The position numbers and the translations under genes are program-made. A stretch of DNA of 64,000 nucleotides from Dolomedes plantarius (lineage: Eukaryota; Arthropoda; Arachnida; Araneae; Dolomedidae). Positions 12,826 to 23,808 of the stretch are shown one piece after another. The notes beneath the pieces are model-generated. The model was given only the letters and a program-made list of their open reading frames with translations, searched no databases and was not told where the DNA came from. Location: the NCBI GenBank assembly GCA_907164885.2, contig OU015493.1, positions 61,825,668-61,889,667 of the forward strand. Direction: 5' to 3'. Position 1 is the stretch's first letter, and each line of letters opens with the position of its first letter.

Positions 12826-13229
12826 TCAATCACGGTCACGATCGTTTGCTTTCAAAAACTTGGTTAATATGTTTTTTAGAAATAGAAGTGGAAATCCTCT
12901 TTTACAGGCCCTTCTTAGGAAATTGTCTATATTGATGTTAAACTCCACTATATTTGAATGTAATCTTCTACTTCTAATTATATGATTTAAAATAATATTC
13001 CGCTTTATGTTTTTGTGTATATTGTTGCCCCAAGACATAATTCTGACTGTCTCAAATCCATATTCATCACGTTTGTCATACATACTGTAAGTTAAGCAAA
13101 AATAATTATCGATGTTCAAACTCAAATCCAAAAAGACCAGATTACCATTTTCGTCACGTTTAGACTCCACGAGCTCTAAACAATCAGGGTAAAAACAAGA
13201 ACTCAGCGATGTGATATTTTCATTAAATA
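12826..13229 (-). pseudogene. Penelope-like element reverse transcriptase, C-terminal part
   Basis: The minus strand is open from the TA at 13229 downward and reads FNENITSL, then NLVFLDLSLNID, then YDKRDEYGFETVRI. The FLDL and YDKRD-F wording is characteristic of the region after the palm in Penelope-like reverse transcriptases (from memory of the family). The reading stops at 12826. The upstream half of the same reverse transcriptase lies at 14531-14825; a mariner element has been inserted between them. No GIY-YIG endonuclease domain was seen downstream. Confidence 0.6.
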
Positions 13230-14530
13230 CAGAGGCTGTTCACACATTTTTTAGACGATGTATATTGTATTCACAAAACTAAATTACATAAAATTCTTGT
13301 GTTTTAAATGTTCTGTTTGACATCCCTTATTCTGAACTATCTTTCGACACCGCAATTTCCAGGATAATAATGAATTTTGAAGTGTCAGAAGAGGTATTCT
13401 ATCCCATTCCTCCTGAACAGCTTTCAAGAGTCCTGTAAGGGTTTTGGGACGACGTTTGGATAATGCAGATTTTAAAAGTCCGAAAGCACAAAAATCCATA
13501 GGTGATACATCGGGAGATTTAGTAGGGATATCAGTGAAGGGTATGGCCTTGATACCAGCTTTTTCTTCCATTTCGTTTAGGAAATTTTCAGTGGATTTTG
13601 ATGTGTGACTGCTAGCTTTGTCCTGATGGAGTCTCACAGATTGATGGCACTGTGGGTAGCGATGGTATTTCATTCAGATAAATTGGCGATAAAATATGTT
13701 CCTGATAATATTTCGAGTTAATCTTGACATTTTTTTCCACTCTCTTTATTTTTAACTTGCCATTATAAGAAAAACCAGCAACAATCGTGAATCCCTTAGA
13801 AAAACTTTCTTTCGATTCTTTGAACCATGTACTTAAATTTTTTTCTCCCCTTTTATGATAATAAATGGCTCTTTTTTTGTTGCAATCATTTAAATACACC
13901 CATGATTCATCTATTGTGACAATTGTTTTCCATTTTTCTTTGGATAAGTGTTTCTCATATAGAATTCTGCAGCGTGTCCTGCGTTCAGCGATATGATTTG
14001 GAAGAAGACGGTGCACATTGCGCTTTTTCGCTTTCTTAAGATTTAAATCAACGTTTATCATTTTGTTTTCAGTGGACACCGAGCATTTTAATGATTTTGC
14101 AACTGTCCTTTGACTAGGGGGATTTTCTTTTAACATTAAACAACGTACCTTTGCAATAGTCGAAGATGTCCGTTTTTTCCTTGGATACTTGTTTGGAATT
14201 TTTGTCCCACTTGAGGCTCCAATTTGACGTTTTTTTCCTTTCTTGTTGACGATATTACCTATCGACGCTTTAGATATCACAAAACCATGACTCTCACATC
14301 GCTTTTTGGATAACGGAGTATGCATATTTCTCTTCGGAAAGAGCATAAATGTAGCCTTCGAACCACTACTTTGTTCAAAACGCCATTTTGAATAAAAACA
14401 AAACTTTCACGCCGCAGACGATAATTTTGACTTTTAAAAACATAGTACAATTGCAATTATTTCTTTTGCAGCAAACGATTTTTTATTACCGCTTACCAAA
14501 ATCGTCTAAAAAATGTGCGAACAGCCTCTG
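13230..14530 (-). mobile_element. Complete TIR-bounded DD41D (rosa-like) mariner element
   Basis: Terminal inverted repeats of about 30 bp begin CAGAGGCTGTTC(A/G)CACAT at both ends and are flanked by TA (13228-13229 and 14531-14532). Length is 1301 bp, normal for the superfamily. It encodes one transposase on the minus strand, broken by a frameshift. The element interrupts a Penelope-like reverse transcriptase; removing it and one TA rejoins that reading frame exactly. Confidence 0.9.
13284..14346 (-). pseudogene. DD41D mariner-family transposase, one frameshift
   Basis: This is a cut-and-paste transposase of the IS630-Tc1-mariner superfamily. The N-terminal half (14346-13612) carries a helix-turn-helix type region with SQRTVAKSLKCS and the first catalytic Asp in VTIDESWVYL. 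The C-terminal half (13673-13284) carries the second Asp in LHQDKASSHTSKST and the third in SPDVSPMDFCAFGLL. I count 41 residues between the second and third Asp, i.e. DD41D, the spacing of the rosa-type family. The halves are in different frames and overlap around 13612-13673, so one small indel near 13650 breaks an otherwise complete protein of about 350 residues. Confidence 0.85.
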
Positions 14531-14825
14531 TACAATTAGTACTTCATCGACATATTGGAAATAAAGGAGATCATTTAAGATCATTACTTTTCTCTCATAA
14601 AAATGCAGATATATGTCGGCAAGTGCAGAAGAACATCCCCATCCCATAGGGATACCCTACACTTGCCTATAAAAACCCGCACCATTGTTTAATATAGTCT
14701 CATGTAATACCAAATCCAGTAGAGCCCGAAACCTATTGAACGTAATATACGCTTTTAGGTCGTATTGTTCATACAATTCTATGATTATTTTATATAGGTC
14801 CTTTAAATCTATTGAGTTAAACAAA
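14531..14825 (-). pseudogene. Penelope-like element reverse transcriptase, palm part
   Basis: Minus-strand translation shows an RT palm: ALLDLVLHETIL, then a GIPMGWGCSSALADIYL block (the usual GxxMGS region), then YFQYVDEVLIV, the active-site motif. The expected YxDD has become YVDE, and one in-frame stop lies before GIPMG, so it is dead. The upstream end runs into the (TA)n tract at 14838. It continues in frame into 13229 across the mariner insertion. Confidence 0.7.
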
Positions 14826-14832
14826 TGCGTTA

Positions 14833-14837
<5 letters not shown>

Positions 14838-14878
<41 letters not shown>
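14838..14878. repeat. (TA)n microsatellite
   Basis: Pure TA run truncating the Penelope-like relic. From here to about 15570 I see only AT-rich sequence, with a short (GA)n at 15436-15448 and no gene. Confidence 0.9.
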
Positions 14879-14881
<3 letters not shown>

Positions 14882-15569
14882 AGGAAGAGAGAATAGTTAA
14901 ATGCAATGAATTTCAATCTTAAATTAATGTCATATTTATTAAGTTTCAAATGCCATACAATCAATTCTTTACAACAAAAGGATATATGGTTGAAGATTCT
15001 GGTGAATTCTGAATTTGTGTAGAGATGCCACATTGCTCATTGATCTCAAGCCTATAATACATGCCAAAAACTGTTTAAAATAAGGCAAGAACTGGTATTT
15101 TAAAAAAAAGACAACAGAATTTAGGTAACCGTATTAAGCTGTTGTTAGATAAATTGAATGAGACATTCAAACGGTTTTTAGTTATAAATTACCTGCTATC
15201 AAAACACCTTATCACATTGAAAAATAATCAACAGCTATCAATTTTAATTTTCTTAAAATATTTTGAGGTTAATTTAAAATTAACTTCGAGCTTGGGCTAA
15301 AAGGCAAACACAAATTCAGAATATCTCCTTTTCGATGATTCTTTAGAAAACATTATGTAAAAAGACACGTGATAGGATTCATAGCTGTCCATTTGGAATG
15401 TCATACTCTAATTCCTACATTACACTGATTTGAAGAGAGAGAGAGAGTCTTAATTCTAATATGAAGTTACGTTGTGAATGCAGGATAAGTTAGTTTCAGA
15501 GATTATATACACCTGTACTGAGATTATATACACCTGTACTATTTGTTAAAAAACCTTTTGCTGAGTGTT

Positions 15570-17153
15570 CTAATATGTTCTTAGCGATGTAAAAATTTTC
15601 CGGCAGAAACGTCGACGCCCAGCCCATCTGACAGACGGGTCCTCAACGGAACTGCTTGTGGAGAGTGCATTGCGGCGACCTGACTTTTGGCAGATTAATC
15701 GGCTGGCACGTTTCGAGTGAAAATAAAACTCGTCAACTGACGAAGACCACAAAGCCTGAGGTACTGCTAGTGAGCCAATATTACCTCTTGGTCTTCGGCT
15801 TTGTGGAGGTGAACGGAGATTCCCCACCTTTCTTCTTGCAGGGACATGGGATTGATGTGAATGATGGTGCAAAGTGAGAAAATTTCTGCCATGAGTTGCT
15901 TCTGTCGTTCGTCGGTCTCTCCTTATCTCTCGCCTGACCCGACTCCTGTCATACCTGGACTCACTTGGTCTGCCTCTGAAGACTGGTTGGCGTGATATTT
16001 GGCGGATTACTTTACTGTCAGGTTGCAACCGTGGGTAATTCGAGCGAACCGCTGTAGACAGCGCGGCATTAGGCCTTAGGTGGTTGACCCCTCTCCTTGA
16101 TTTACGTCCCTTCAACAACCGAAGATTTTCAACATTTTCGGTGCTTGCTTCGGCTTGGCCCGGAAACGAACAGAGAGGAAAAGGTATGAAACTTTTAGGG
16201 GAAGATCCTCTTGTTCCCATTTCAACGTGTTGGTATTCCATGTTCTGTTGTACGGTGAGATTGTTTCCTTCCACGGATTCTGCAATTCTGAGGTAAGATA
16301 CTGAATATCCAACTGGAAGGTCTGATACTTCTGAACTGCTACAGCCCGTAGAACTGTATATTTCGGTGCTTACGGCAGGATTAACCCCGAGACTTCGCTC
16401 AGTTAAATGCAATGGTAATTGATTAACTGTATCCGGAAATTCTTTCAAACACAGCACCCCAGTTTCCAACCTCGGTAGTTGATATTTCGTTTTTGCATCT
16501 ACTGTGATATCACTTCCTTTGGCAGATTCTATAATTCCAGTGAAAGGTACAGAACATTCATCTGAAAGATCAGATACTTTTGAACTGCTAGAGGAGGGAG
16601 AACTGTATCTTAGGGTGCATGAGGAATTATTATCCTCTATGGTTAAATTATTAAAATGCAATGGTAGTTCTTCAGGCTTATCCATACATCTTTTTAACCA
16701 CTGAGCCTCAGTTCCCGTCTTTTCTCGTTGGTATTTTGTTTTACCATCTACAGTGAGATTATTTCCTTTCACAGGTTCTAGAATCCAAGTGAAGGGTAAA
16801 CGACACAGAATTGGAAGATCAGATGCTACTGAAGTGCTAGAGGAGGGAGAACTGTATCTTAGGGTACATGCGGAATTATTATCTTCTATGGTTAAATTAT
16901 TAAAATGCAATGGTAGTTCGTCAGGATTATTCATACATCTTTTAAACCGCTGAGCCTCAGTTTCCGTCTTTACTCGTTGGTATTCCGTTCTTCCATCTAC
17001 GGTGAGATTTTCTCCTGTCGTAGATCCTGGGATCCCTGTGAAGGACACAGAACATCCAGGAAGATCATCAGGTCCTCCTGAATCGCCAGAGAAGGGACAG
17101 CTGCATGTTCGAAAGAAACTGCTTGCGACAGGTTTATCCCTGGAAATTGCCAT
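15570..17153 (-). CDS. Unrecognised 527-residue protein with 83-residue tandem repeats and basic C-terminus
   Basis: I do not recognise this protein. From the Met at 17153 (context TTACCATGG; an in-frame TAG lies four codons upstream) it runs 527 residues. Residues 34-116, 117-199 and 200-283 are tandem repeats of about 83 residues, with a partial one to about 318 and the tail of another before residue 34. Conserved blocks are NLTVDGKTKYQ, LKRCM, ELPLHFNNLTIEDNN, TLRYSSPSSSS and VSDL-C-PFTGI. The C-terminal 200 residues are Arg/Ser/His-rich, with RSRVRREIRRDRR near 420. No signal peptide or membrane segment is evident. The exon may be joined to the upstream exons at 21.7 and 28.9 kb, either from its own ATG in a 5' leader or through an acceptor at 17163, which would be in frame. 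Repeats 1 and 2 are also very similar as DNA. Confidence 0.55.
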   Translation of the reverse strand: MAISRDKPVASSFFRTCSCPFSGDSGGPDDLPGCSVSFTGIPGSTTGENLTVDGRTEYQRVKTETEAQRFKRCMNNPDELPLHFNNLTIEDNNSACTLRYSSPSSSTSVASDLPILCRLPFTWILEPVKGNNLTVDGKTKYQREKTGTEAQWLKRCMDKPEELPLHFNNLTIEDNNSSCTLRYSSPSSSSSKVSDLSDECSVPFTGIIESAKGSDITVDAKTKYQLPRLETGVLCLKEFPDTVNQLPLHLTERSLGVNPAVSTEIYSSTGCSSSEVSDLPVGYSVSYLRIAESVEGNNLTVQQNMEYQHVEMGTRGSSPKSFIPFPLCSFPGQAEASTENVENLRLLKGRKSRRGVNHLRPNAALSTAVRSNYPRLQPDSKVIRQISRQPVFRGRPSESRYDRSRVRREIRRDRRTTEATHGRNFLTLHHHSHQSHVPARRKVGNLRSPPQSRRPRGNIGSLAVPQALWSSSVDEFYFHSKRASRLICQKSGRRNALSTSSSVEDPSVRWAGRRRFCRKIFTSLRTY

Positions 17154-17196
17154 GGTAACATGCTATGGTAATGCACCAAGTTTGTCCAGAATTTAT

Positions 17197-17295
17197 TTAT
17201 TTATTTTTTTTGCTGTGCCTCAGTAGATCTGTTTTAAGTGCTCTCTTTCTATTAAATAGCAACTTTTTATGAAGGGCCTCCAAAGAAATTAGTAC
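17197..17295 (-). CDS. Candidate terminal exon (or 5' leader) downstream of a strong splice acceptor
   Basis: On the minus strand a long pyrimidine tract ending TTTTCTAG precedes 17295, a textbook 3' splice site. In the phase delivered by the candidate exon at 21651-21771 it encodes SLEALHKKLLFNRKRALK and further basic residues, 32 codons in all. It stops at 17197-17199 within AATAAATAAATAAAT, which also contains polyadenylation-like AATAAA words. The 527-residue ORF starts 44 bp further on in another frame. This could be the end of one gene, or a leader with an upstream ORF for the larger one. Confidence 0.35.
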   Translation of the reverse strand, partial: VLISLEALHKKLLFNRKRALKTDLLRHSKKNK

Positions 17296-17299
17296 CTAG

Positions 17300-19290
17300 A
17301 AAAGAGAAAAAAAAGCTTATTTATTTAAAATCACTTTTTGTCTAAACCTTAGAGATAATTTTTGAGAGCATAAATTGAACTAATGATAAGGAAAGAAGTT
17401 TGGAAGATAATTATTTGTCATCTAACGTGGTGAAAAAGTTGTAATATAATTTTTAATCAGTAATATAAGATGGGTCCATATTTGAGTTGTTTGTATAAAA
17501 GGGGAAAAATAAATTACTGCTTTTTACAAACGTACGACAGATGTTACAGTATAATGGAGTACTTCCAAGGAGAATGCTAGAATAAAATAGTACTTGCAAG
17601 GAACTTGTAAACAACAAGAAAATTGAAAGGATACCTTAAAAAACACAAGCGAAAAAATAAATGGCAACAAGTTTTTCGTTAATAGGTTAAGTCTTTCTTA
17701 ATGGTACAGAGTATTAAAGGCTGTTTTGTTTCTACGGCCGAACAGCAACTATAGTACGATGAAAAAAAGAGATTGTTCTATTAAAAGATAGTCGTTAACA
17801 CAGAAAAATAAAAGTTGGTTGGTTAACCCATTTCTCCGAGTTCAAATCCACTGCATAGTGGAACTCGCTTAGGTGAGTTGTACAATCCATGTAGGAAAAT
17901 GGGTTCTAGATCCCACCTCCTCAGGCAGGTTCGTTTTACCACAAACGCGGGATTATCAACTCACTAAATGTCTTATACGACTCACTTTCAAAATGTGTTA
18001 TAAAACACGCTAACATCAGTATTCTACTAATTGTGTTTCCTAAGATTCTCCATTCGAGTTCAATATCTCAGTTTACTTTCGGTTATAAAACCTACGACTA
18101 AAGAGTTCGTCTAAGCGACAGTAAATGAGTTTACGCCGTAGTACTTGAAAGGTTGCTTTTTTGTTTCTCCCGTCGTTATATAAACGGATTTTATTATAGC
18201 AATTTAATATTTCTTTTTTGGTATTTTTATTATCTCAATTCCCTCATATCCTTTCTCGTAAAAAACTAAAGTCTCGTAGAAAGCGAAAAAAAAACCCCTG
18301 AGCTATACCCATAATATAGAATATAATAAATATTTAAATATCAGAACATTTTTGGAAAGTTTTATAAAAGCAAAGCCAAATATTTTCTATAAAGTATTGC
18401 AAACTTTTAACATGAGTTATGAAAGTCAATCTAAAAGTTCTAAGGATATCATATAGTTAAAATGTTATTCAAGTCCCCCCCCCCCACTATTTTTTGTGAA
18501 GCAGTTTCATTCACAGGAGTAAGAGAGAGAGAGAGAAATAAAAATAAACTTCAAATAAAAAAAAACTTATAACTTAATTTTATGCTGAGATTTAGTGGTG
18601 GTGCATCTAAATACCAGTAAAATAAAATTTACAGGAAACTTATGAATATTATAATGCGTAAAAATCTTAAAATTTCGTAGATAAAAAAGTTTTCATTTGC
18701 AACTTTTAGCTTGATTAAACAGAAACGAATATTTTTGTTTTGAAAGTTTCAGATCTTCGTTTTAACACACAAAAGATACTCACATGCTAAAAAAAAAAGT
18801 TTGAAATGGCAACCAAACAAAAAATTAAGTACATTGATTATATAAATTATATTTCTAATTGGCAAAAACAACATGATCCCAAACAACTAGTTCAGAAACA
18901 ATCACAATATCTAAAGTTGTAAGAACTAAGATTTTCAAGAAACATAGATAATCAATTTCCAAGATACAAGATTTTCACAGGTATAAACTTAGTCCTTTTT
19001 GACAAAATCGTCCACTAATACCTACATGGTTTGTAAACTTCATAATTCTATGTTAGCAGTGTAAAGAGTGTCAAGTCCAAAATCGTAGTTTTGAGAAAAA
19101 CGGGATTGAAGAAAAAAACGGCTTTTGTAAAGTCAGATTTTTTAAGTTAAATTTTTATTTTTTTAAGTAAATTTTTCCAATTTTATTTTTTGTTGAGTAA
19201 AGAGTGTTAAGTCCCTGATTGTGACATAACCTCTTTAACACTGACATGTTTGTGTCTTGTTTCACATACCTCAAATTTTCCCTGATGAGT
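17300..19290. other. AT-rich stretch without recognised gene
   Basis: Between the splice acceptor at 17296 and the palindromes at 19295 I see no credible ORF or transposon terminus. A C13 run lies at 18474-18486 and a short (GA)n at 18525. If the gene model is right, this is intron. Confidence 0.5.
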
Positions 19291-19294
19291 AAAA

Positions 19295-19357
19295 ATATTT
19301 AGGAGTATACTCCTAAATATAAGCTAAGTACAATTCTATAGAATTGGACTTAGCTTA
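19295..19357. repeat. Two abutting palindromes (26 bp and 38 bp)
   Basis: 19295-19320 is a perfect 26-bp palindrome (half-site ATATTTAGGAGTA). It shares its last base with a 38-bp palindrome at 19320-19357 (half-site TAAGCTAAGTACAATTCTA), which has a single mismatch pair. Neither has a spacer. Both lie in non-coding sequence. Confidence 0.85.
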
Positions 19358-20743
19358 CTGTATCCTTCAATAGCCCTTGATTTATACCTTTTAGCCCATT
19401 TTGAATTTAACACCCGTTGCACAGCAAACACAGAATTATGTGTTTATACATATACTTACCCAGATACTTTGAGCAAAATAGCTCCCGACACATGGTCTTA
19501 AAACTCTATAGTGTGCCAAGATACTTACTATGAATATAATTTGCTACATAGAAATTAAATAATTCAAACACAATACATTCATCCCTTCTGCTAAATTAGA
19601 TTTTTTTTCAAATTGCATACTTTAATAAGAATGCATATAAACTTACATTTAAATAAAAAACATCCTAGCAACAAATTTACAAATACAGAGAAACTTTATT
19701 TATAAAACACATATTTCTGTTTAAACTTGTACCAATTTTGCATGTTGACAACATCAACATTAACAATTAAAAATTTATTTTTAATAATAAGAAATGTCTG
19801 TGAATTACAAAACAGATGCTGCATTAAATTCTTAATTTTCGGCTGTATGTATTTAGTTTACGCTCAATAAACATATCATAGCTCCTGATACATTTCAATC
19901 AAAATCTTTGAAACAGTCCAGCAAGATGTTAAGATGTTACAATAACATTCTTTCGGTTGTAGCGTATAGATGATTATTAACCTGAAATATAAAATAAATT
20001 TCATAAATGCTATGCATTTCAGAATTGAAATTGATTTTAATATTCAAGTAGTTAAACTTCTAAAGTGGTTAATTACAACTACTATATTAATGGATGGCAT
20101 TTTGCCCAATTTTTACTGCAGTGTTTGAAAAATCAAGGCAAAAAGATTTTGAATTTTGAAATAACAGCCAACAAGAAACTATACACTAGAGGAATATATT
20201 TTTTTACCAATTAAGCTTTTATGCTTCTTGAGAAAAGGTGGATATATCTATACATTACCTTTTCTAAACAAAATTTTAGCTGGATATCCTTTAAGGAGCT
20301 GTAATACTCCATGCATGAAAGTAATTGCAATATTGAAAGATACATTTTTACCAATTTAAATATCTGCATTATTGGCACTATTTATGCATTTATTTCAAAA
20401 TGCATGTTTCTAAACTATTAAATACCTTAAGTTGTTAAAGAAAAATTTTTTTAATTCTTCCTTCAAATGAATCATTTATAATCAGAAACAGATAAGAAAT
20501 AATACGCAAATACCACAGAATATAATGAACTGTTATGTATAGTACTAGCATTAGAGAATCCTTACAATTTCATTGTATTTAGAAAATGGATTTTTCCCCC
20601 TTGTACAGCATATTTTCACATATTTCTCTTACTTTCTCATCCGATGGTCTAGTAATGCCCAATTATAACCTCTGCAAAAACATCATTACGCTTTAAAATC
20701 TTAATAAGGTACCACATATAGATACGCAACGAAATGTATCTTT

Positions 20744-21040
20744 TAACGTAGGACTACGTTCCTCCCTAACGGTTCTGCGGAAAGGAAAATTTCATACGCT
20801 AAATCTGTCCGTCCGTCCGTCCTCGCGAGTTAAAATTTTGACAGTGCGCCAAACCCAATCTATCGCTTGGACAAGTTAAACAGAAAAGTACCAAGATGCG
20901 TCAAAATTTTGACATACATATATGTAAATATATACATACGTACACATTTATAGATACATATATACATACAAAAGAGGTAAGCAACGATAAGTAATCCTAC
21001 GTTAATAACCCGCGGTAGTTTCGTTAGAAAAGACTACCTG
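20744..21040 (+). repeat. Dispersed repeat X, copy 1
   Basis: A segment of about 300 bp shared with copies at 25.05, 30.9, 60.2 and 62.2 kb. Landmarks in order are TACGTTCCTCC, CCGTCCGTC, a TTTTGACAGTGCGCCAAACC block, CGCTTGGACAAG, GTTAAACAGAAAAGTACC, a variable (TACATA)-type microsatellite, AAGCAACGATAAG and CCTACGTTAATAACCCGCGG, ending GTAGTTTCGTTAGAA-AGACTACC. The family is unnamed as far as I can tell. Confidence 0.8.
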
Positions 21041-21650
21041 AAAATTTTTTAGTTACTTAGAACATTACAAGTAAATAAACTTCTGCATCAGGGGTAGCAT
21101 TTCTGTATAGTAGTATGGTACAATGTTTCATTTATTTATTAAATATGATAAACCAAATATTATTTTCTTAAATAAGTAATAGAGGAGAGAACACACTTTT
21201 TGTCTTGAGATTTAAATGTTATTATATATTATCTTTTCACTATTTTTAACCAGTTAAAGACTGATATCTGATCATTAGCATCCCATTCAATTAAATTAAT
21301 TAAAGAAAATTAAGCATACAAGAAACAAATGTAAAATAAGACTATATGCATGTAAACAAGAGTACAAAGTATATAACAAGATTATGAGAATCGAAATCAA
21401 CATCTAAGGTGTATAGTCATTCAAAAATGTCAAAGATAATTGCGTGATTAAAACACTTCTAAAACTACATAAACTATTGACAGATAAAACACACAAATTA
21501 TCTAAATTTAAATACATAGTAAGCAGGAAAACTAAAATTTTATTTTCCGTTGTTAAAATAACAATCAAATTAAAATAAAATAAAATAAACAAAGTCTAGA
21601 CTCACTGAAATTCCATAAGTAAAAGTTTTGAATAACAAAACGGTGCTCAC

Positions 21651-21771
21651 CTTAGAAAACGAAGATGATTTTAAAGATCCATGACAAGTTGAAGCATCGG
21701 ATGACATCATATGCAGCATCACTAACTTGGTGAGTCTTTGTGCTGAAGTATAGAGCTCACATACTCGTATG
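21651..21771 (-). CDS. Candidate internal coding exon
   Basis: The minus strand has an acceptor (ATCCTAG, weak pyrimidine tract) before 21771 and a consensus donor, TCTAAG then GTGAGC, after 21651. The 121-bp exon is open in one frame (VCELYTSAQRLTKLVMLHMM and onward). It needs one base to complete a split codon at its start and ends in phase 0. The candidate exon 28775-29061 ends two bases into a codon, and the exon at 17295 begins in phase 0, so all three fit. No homologue is recognised; the evidence is splice signals plus phase only. Confidence 0.35.
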
Positions 21772-22369
21772 CTAGGATACCGCGTTTAATACGAGAACCC
21801 TAATTGGAAGAACTTGGGTAGAAAAAAAACACCGGATGGGACATGGCAATTTCGCGGATCAACTTTGGTTAAAAACGTGCACATGTGAAATTCGGGATGC
21901 TTTATGATTCTTTTAGAACAGACTCGGACGATGGAATAAAAACTCTAGAGATAATCCCGAATTTCTAAACTTATTTCTAAAGAGCTGAAATACTTATTAT
22001 TATCAGAGTTGTAAACTGCAGATTTTAAAAGTTATGAAACGGAGAAGTACCGTATTTTTCAGACCAACAGACTCACCTTTTTACATAAAAAATAGACTTA
22101 AAATTGGGATGAGTCTTATGGTCCTAAGAAGACATTAAAATAAAATGAATATTTTATTATGTATTTTATATACAGTAAAACCTCGTTTTTTCGGACTGAC
22201 TGGGAACATAGGCCATCCGGACAATCGAAAATCCAGATAATCCGGGTAATATGGTAATAACCAAAACAAAATCCTTAACTAAGCACGCTTACCGTTTATT
22301 ACTATACAAAACTATGTTTTGTAACAAAATTACATAGTATTGTTTACAAGACATTAAATGCATTATATA

Positions 22370-23249
22370 CCGGGTGGTTATAATTAATCTTCCCCTATAA
22401 ACGGCATCCTACAGCGCAAACGGGTGAACGGAATGCAACGAAATTTTGTATATGGGCTATACACGAGATGCTCTCACGGAATTTCGAAAAAAAAAAAAAA
22501 AAATTAGTTCTAAAATGTCCACCAGAGGACGCCTTTTCGGGAAAAACATGAAATTTAACACAATAAACGACCAAAACGGAATACAGAAACAATATTAACA
22601 TTTATTGACTAGTTTCTGATGACCTTGTCATCGAACCACATTAAGTAAAGGTAAGGGAGAAACAAAAACAGTTCAGTTTGCAGAAACAAGAACAGATTAG
22701 GATGAAATTGCACAAGAGGAGCAGTTGTTAATCGTGTCCAGGACGATGTAGGGAAAGCTGCTCCACGTGACCACCTTCATTCCCTTGCAAGATTTCAAGT
22801 CGATGGACAGTGTGTTCAACAGCAGATCGTAACTGATCAGTTGTGAGGCTTCGCATATGAAGCATTATGGAGTTCTTTAAGTCATTCAACGTAGCAACAC
22901 CTCCACGATACACCAGAAAAATCGCACAGAGTTAGATCCGGCGAACGTGGTCTCGACATTTTTCTCCTACAACTGACAGCTTTTCCCGGTTTTACATTTT
23001 ATTACTCATAATTCTTGTTCTGGATTGTTAATATTGTTTCTGTATTCCGTTTTGGTCGTTTATTGTGTTAAATTTCATGTTTTTCCCGAAAAGGCGCCCT
23101 CTAGTGGACATTTTGGAACTAAAATTTTTTATCGAAATTCCGTGAGCGCATCTCGTGTATAGCCCATATACGAAATTTCGTTGCATTCCGTTCACCCGTT
23201 TGCGCTGTAGGATGCCGTTTATTGGGGAAATTTAATTATAACCACCCGG
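22370..23249 (-). mobile_element. Mariner-like element with about 225-bp inverted repeats, innermost layer
   Basis: The ends CCGGGTGGTTATAATTAA / TTAATTATAACCACCCGG are flanked by TA. The inverted repeats run about 225 bp inward (to about 22600 and from about 23025), including AACGGAATACAGAAACAATA-type wording in both arms. The short unique centre holds a minus-strand transposase C-terminus. It looks like an internal-deletion derivative of a full mariner-like transposon. Confidence 0.8.
22728..22985 (-). pseudogene. Mariner-like transposase C-terminal remnant
   Basis: Minus-strand frames read RPRSPDLTLCDF, the conserved block carrying the third catalytic Asp in mariner-type (DDD) transposases. 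After a frameshift they read VATLNDLKNSIMLHMRSL and LRSAVEHTVHRLEILQGNEG with GGHVEQLS, a typical C-terminal region. The N-terminal and first two catalytic sites are absent. Confidence 0.6.
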
Positions 23250-23694
23250 TATATATAATATTTTAAATATTATGCCCTCCATTCTAGCATTTGAACTCCC
23301 TTTCCTAAATCCAATCCCCAGTAATATTAATTTATCTCTTTCAAACCCTTAGCCACAGAACTTCCCGTGAATCACATACCTTTTCATTTACAAATGTATG
23401 GAATTCAGGAGTGGGTTAGCATTGCGAACCCCTAAATCTGCTGACCCTACAAATAATAATCACATGTCTACCTCTCGCGTTTAATGTTGAAAGGTGATAT
23501 TATTTTCCGAACCGTCCTGCTGAAATGAACGGATGTACTTTTCCCGCTCTAATTAACGATTCGGCCCGACTACTTCTAAATTTAATTTTTATTCCTTTCA
23601 GGCTGAGTCTAGCTTCAGCCATGTAAATATGAGCTAGTTTTCCAATTTCAGGTTATAATATAAGTACGATATGTAATGGAAATATTACTTACAC

Positions 23695-23808
<114 letters not shown>

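Noticed and set aside
12558..12935. 125-codon forward ORF
   Set aside because: It overlaps the better supported minus-strand Penelope-like reading and has no recognised motif.
15656..17226. Forward ORFs opposite the 527-residue frame
   Set aside because: They repeat with the 249-bp DNA period of the minus-strand repeats and are broken at each unit, unlike the minus frame.
17836..17960. SINE or tRNA-like segment around GAGTTCAAATCC and CAGGTTCGTTTTACC
   Set aside because: Only loose box-B similarity, no box A at the right spacing and no flanking duplication.
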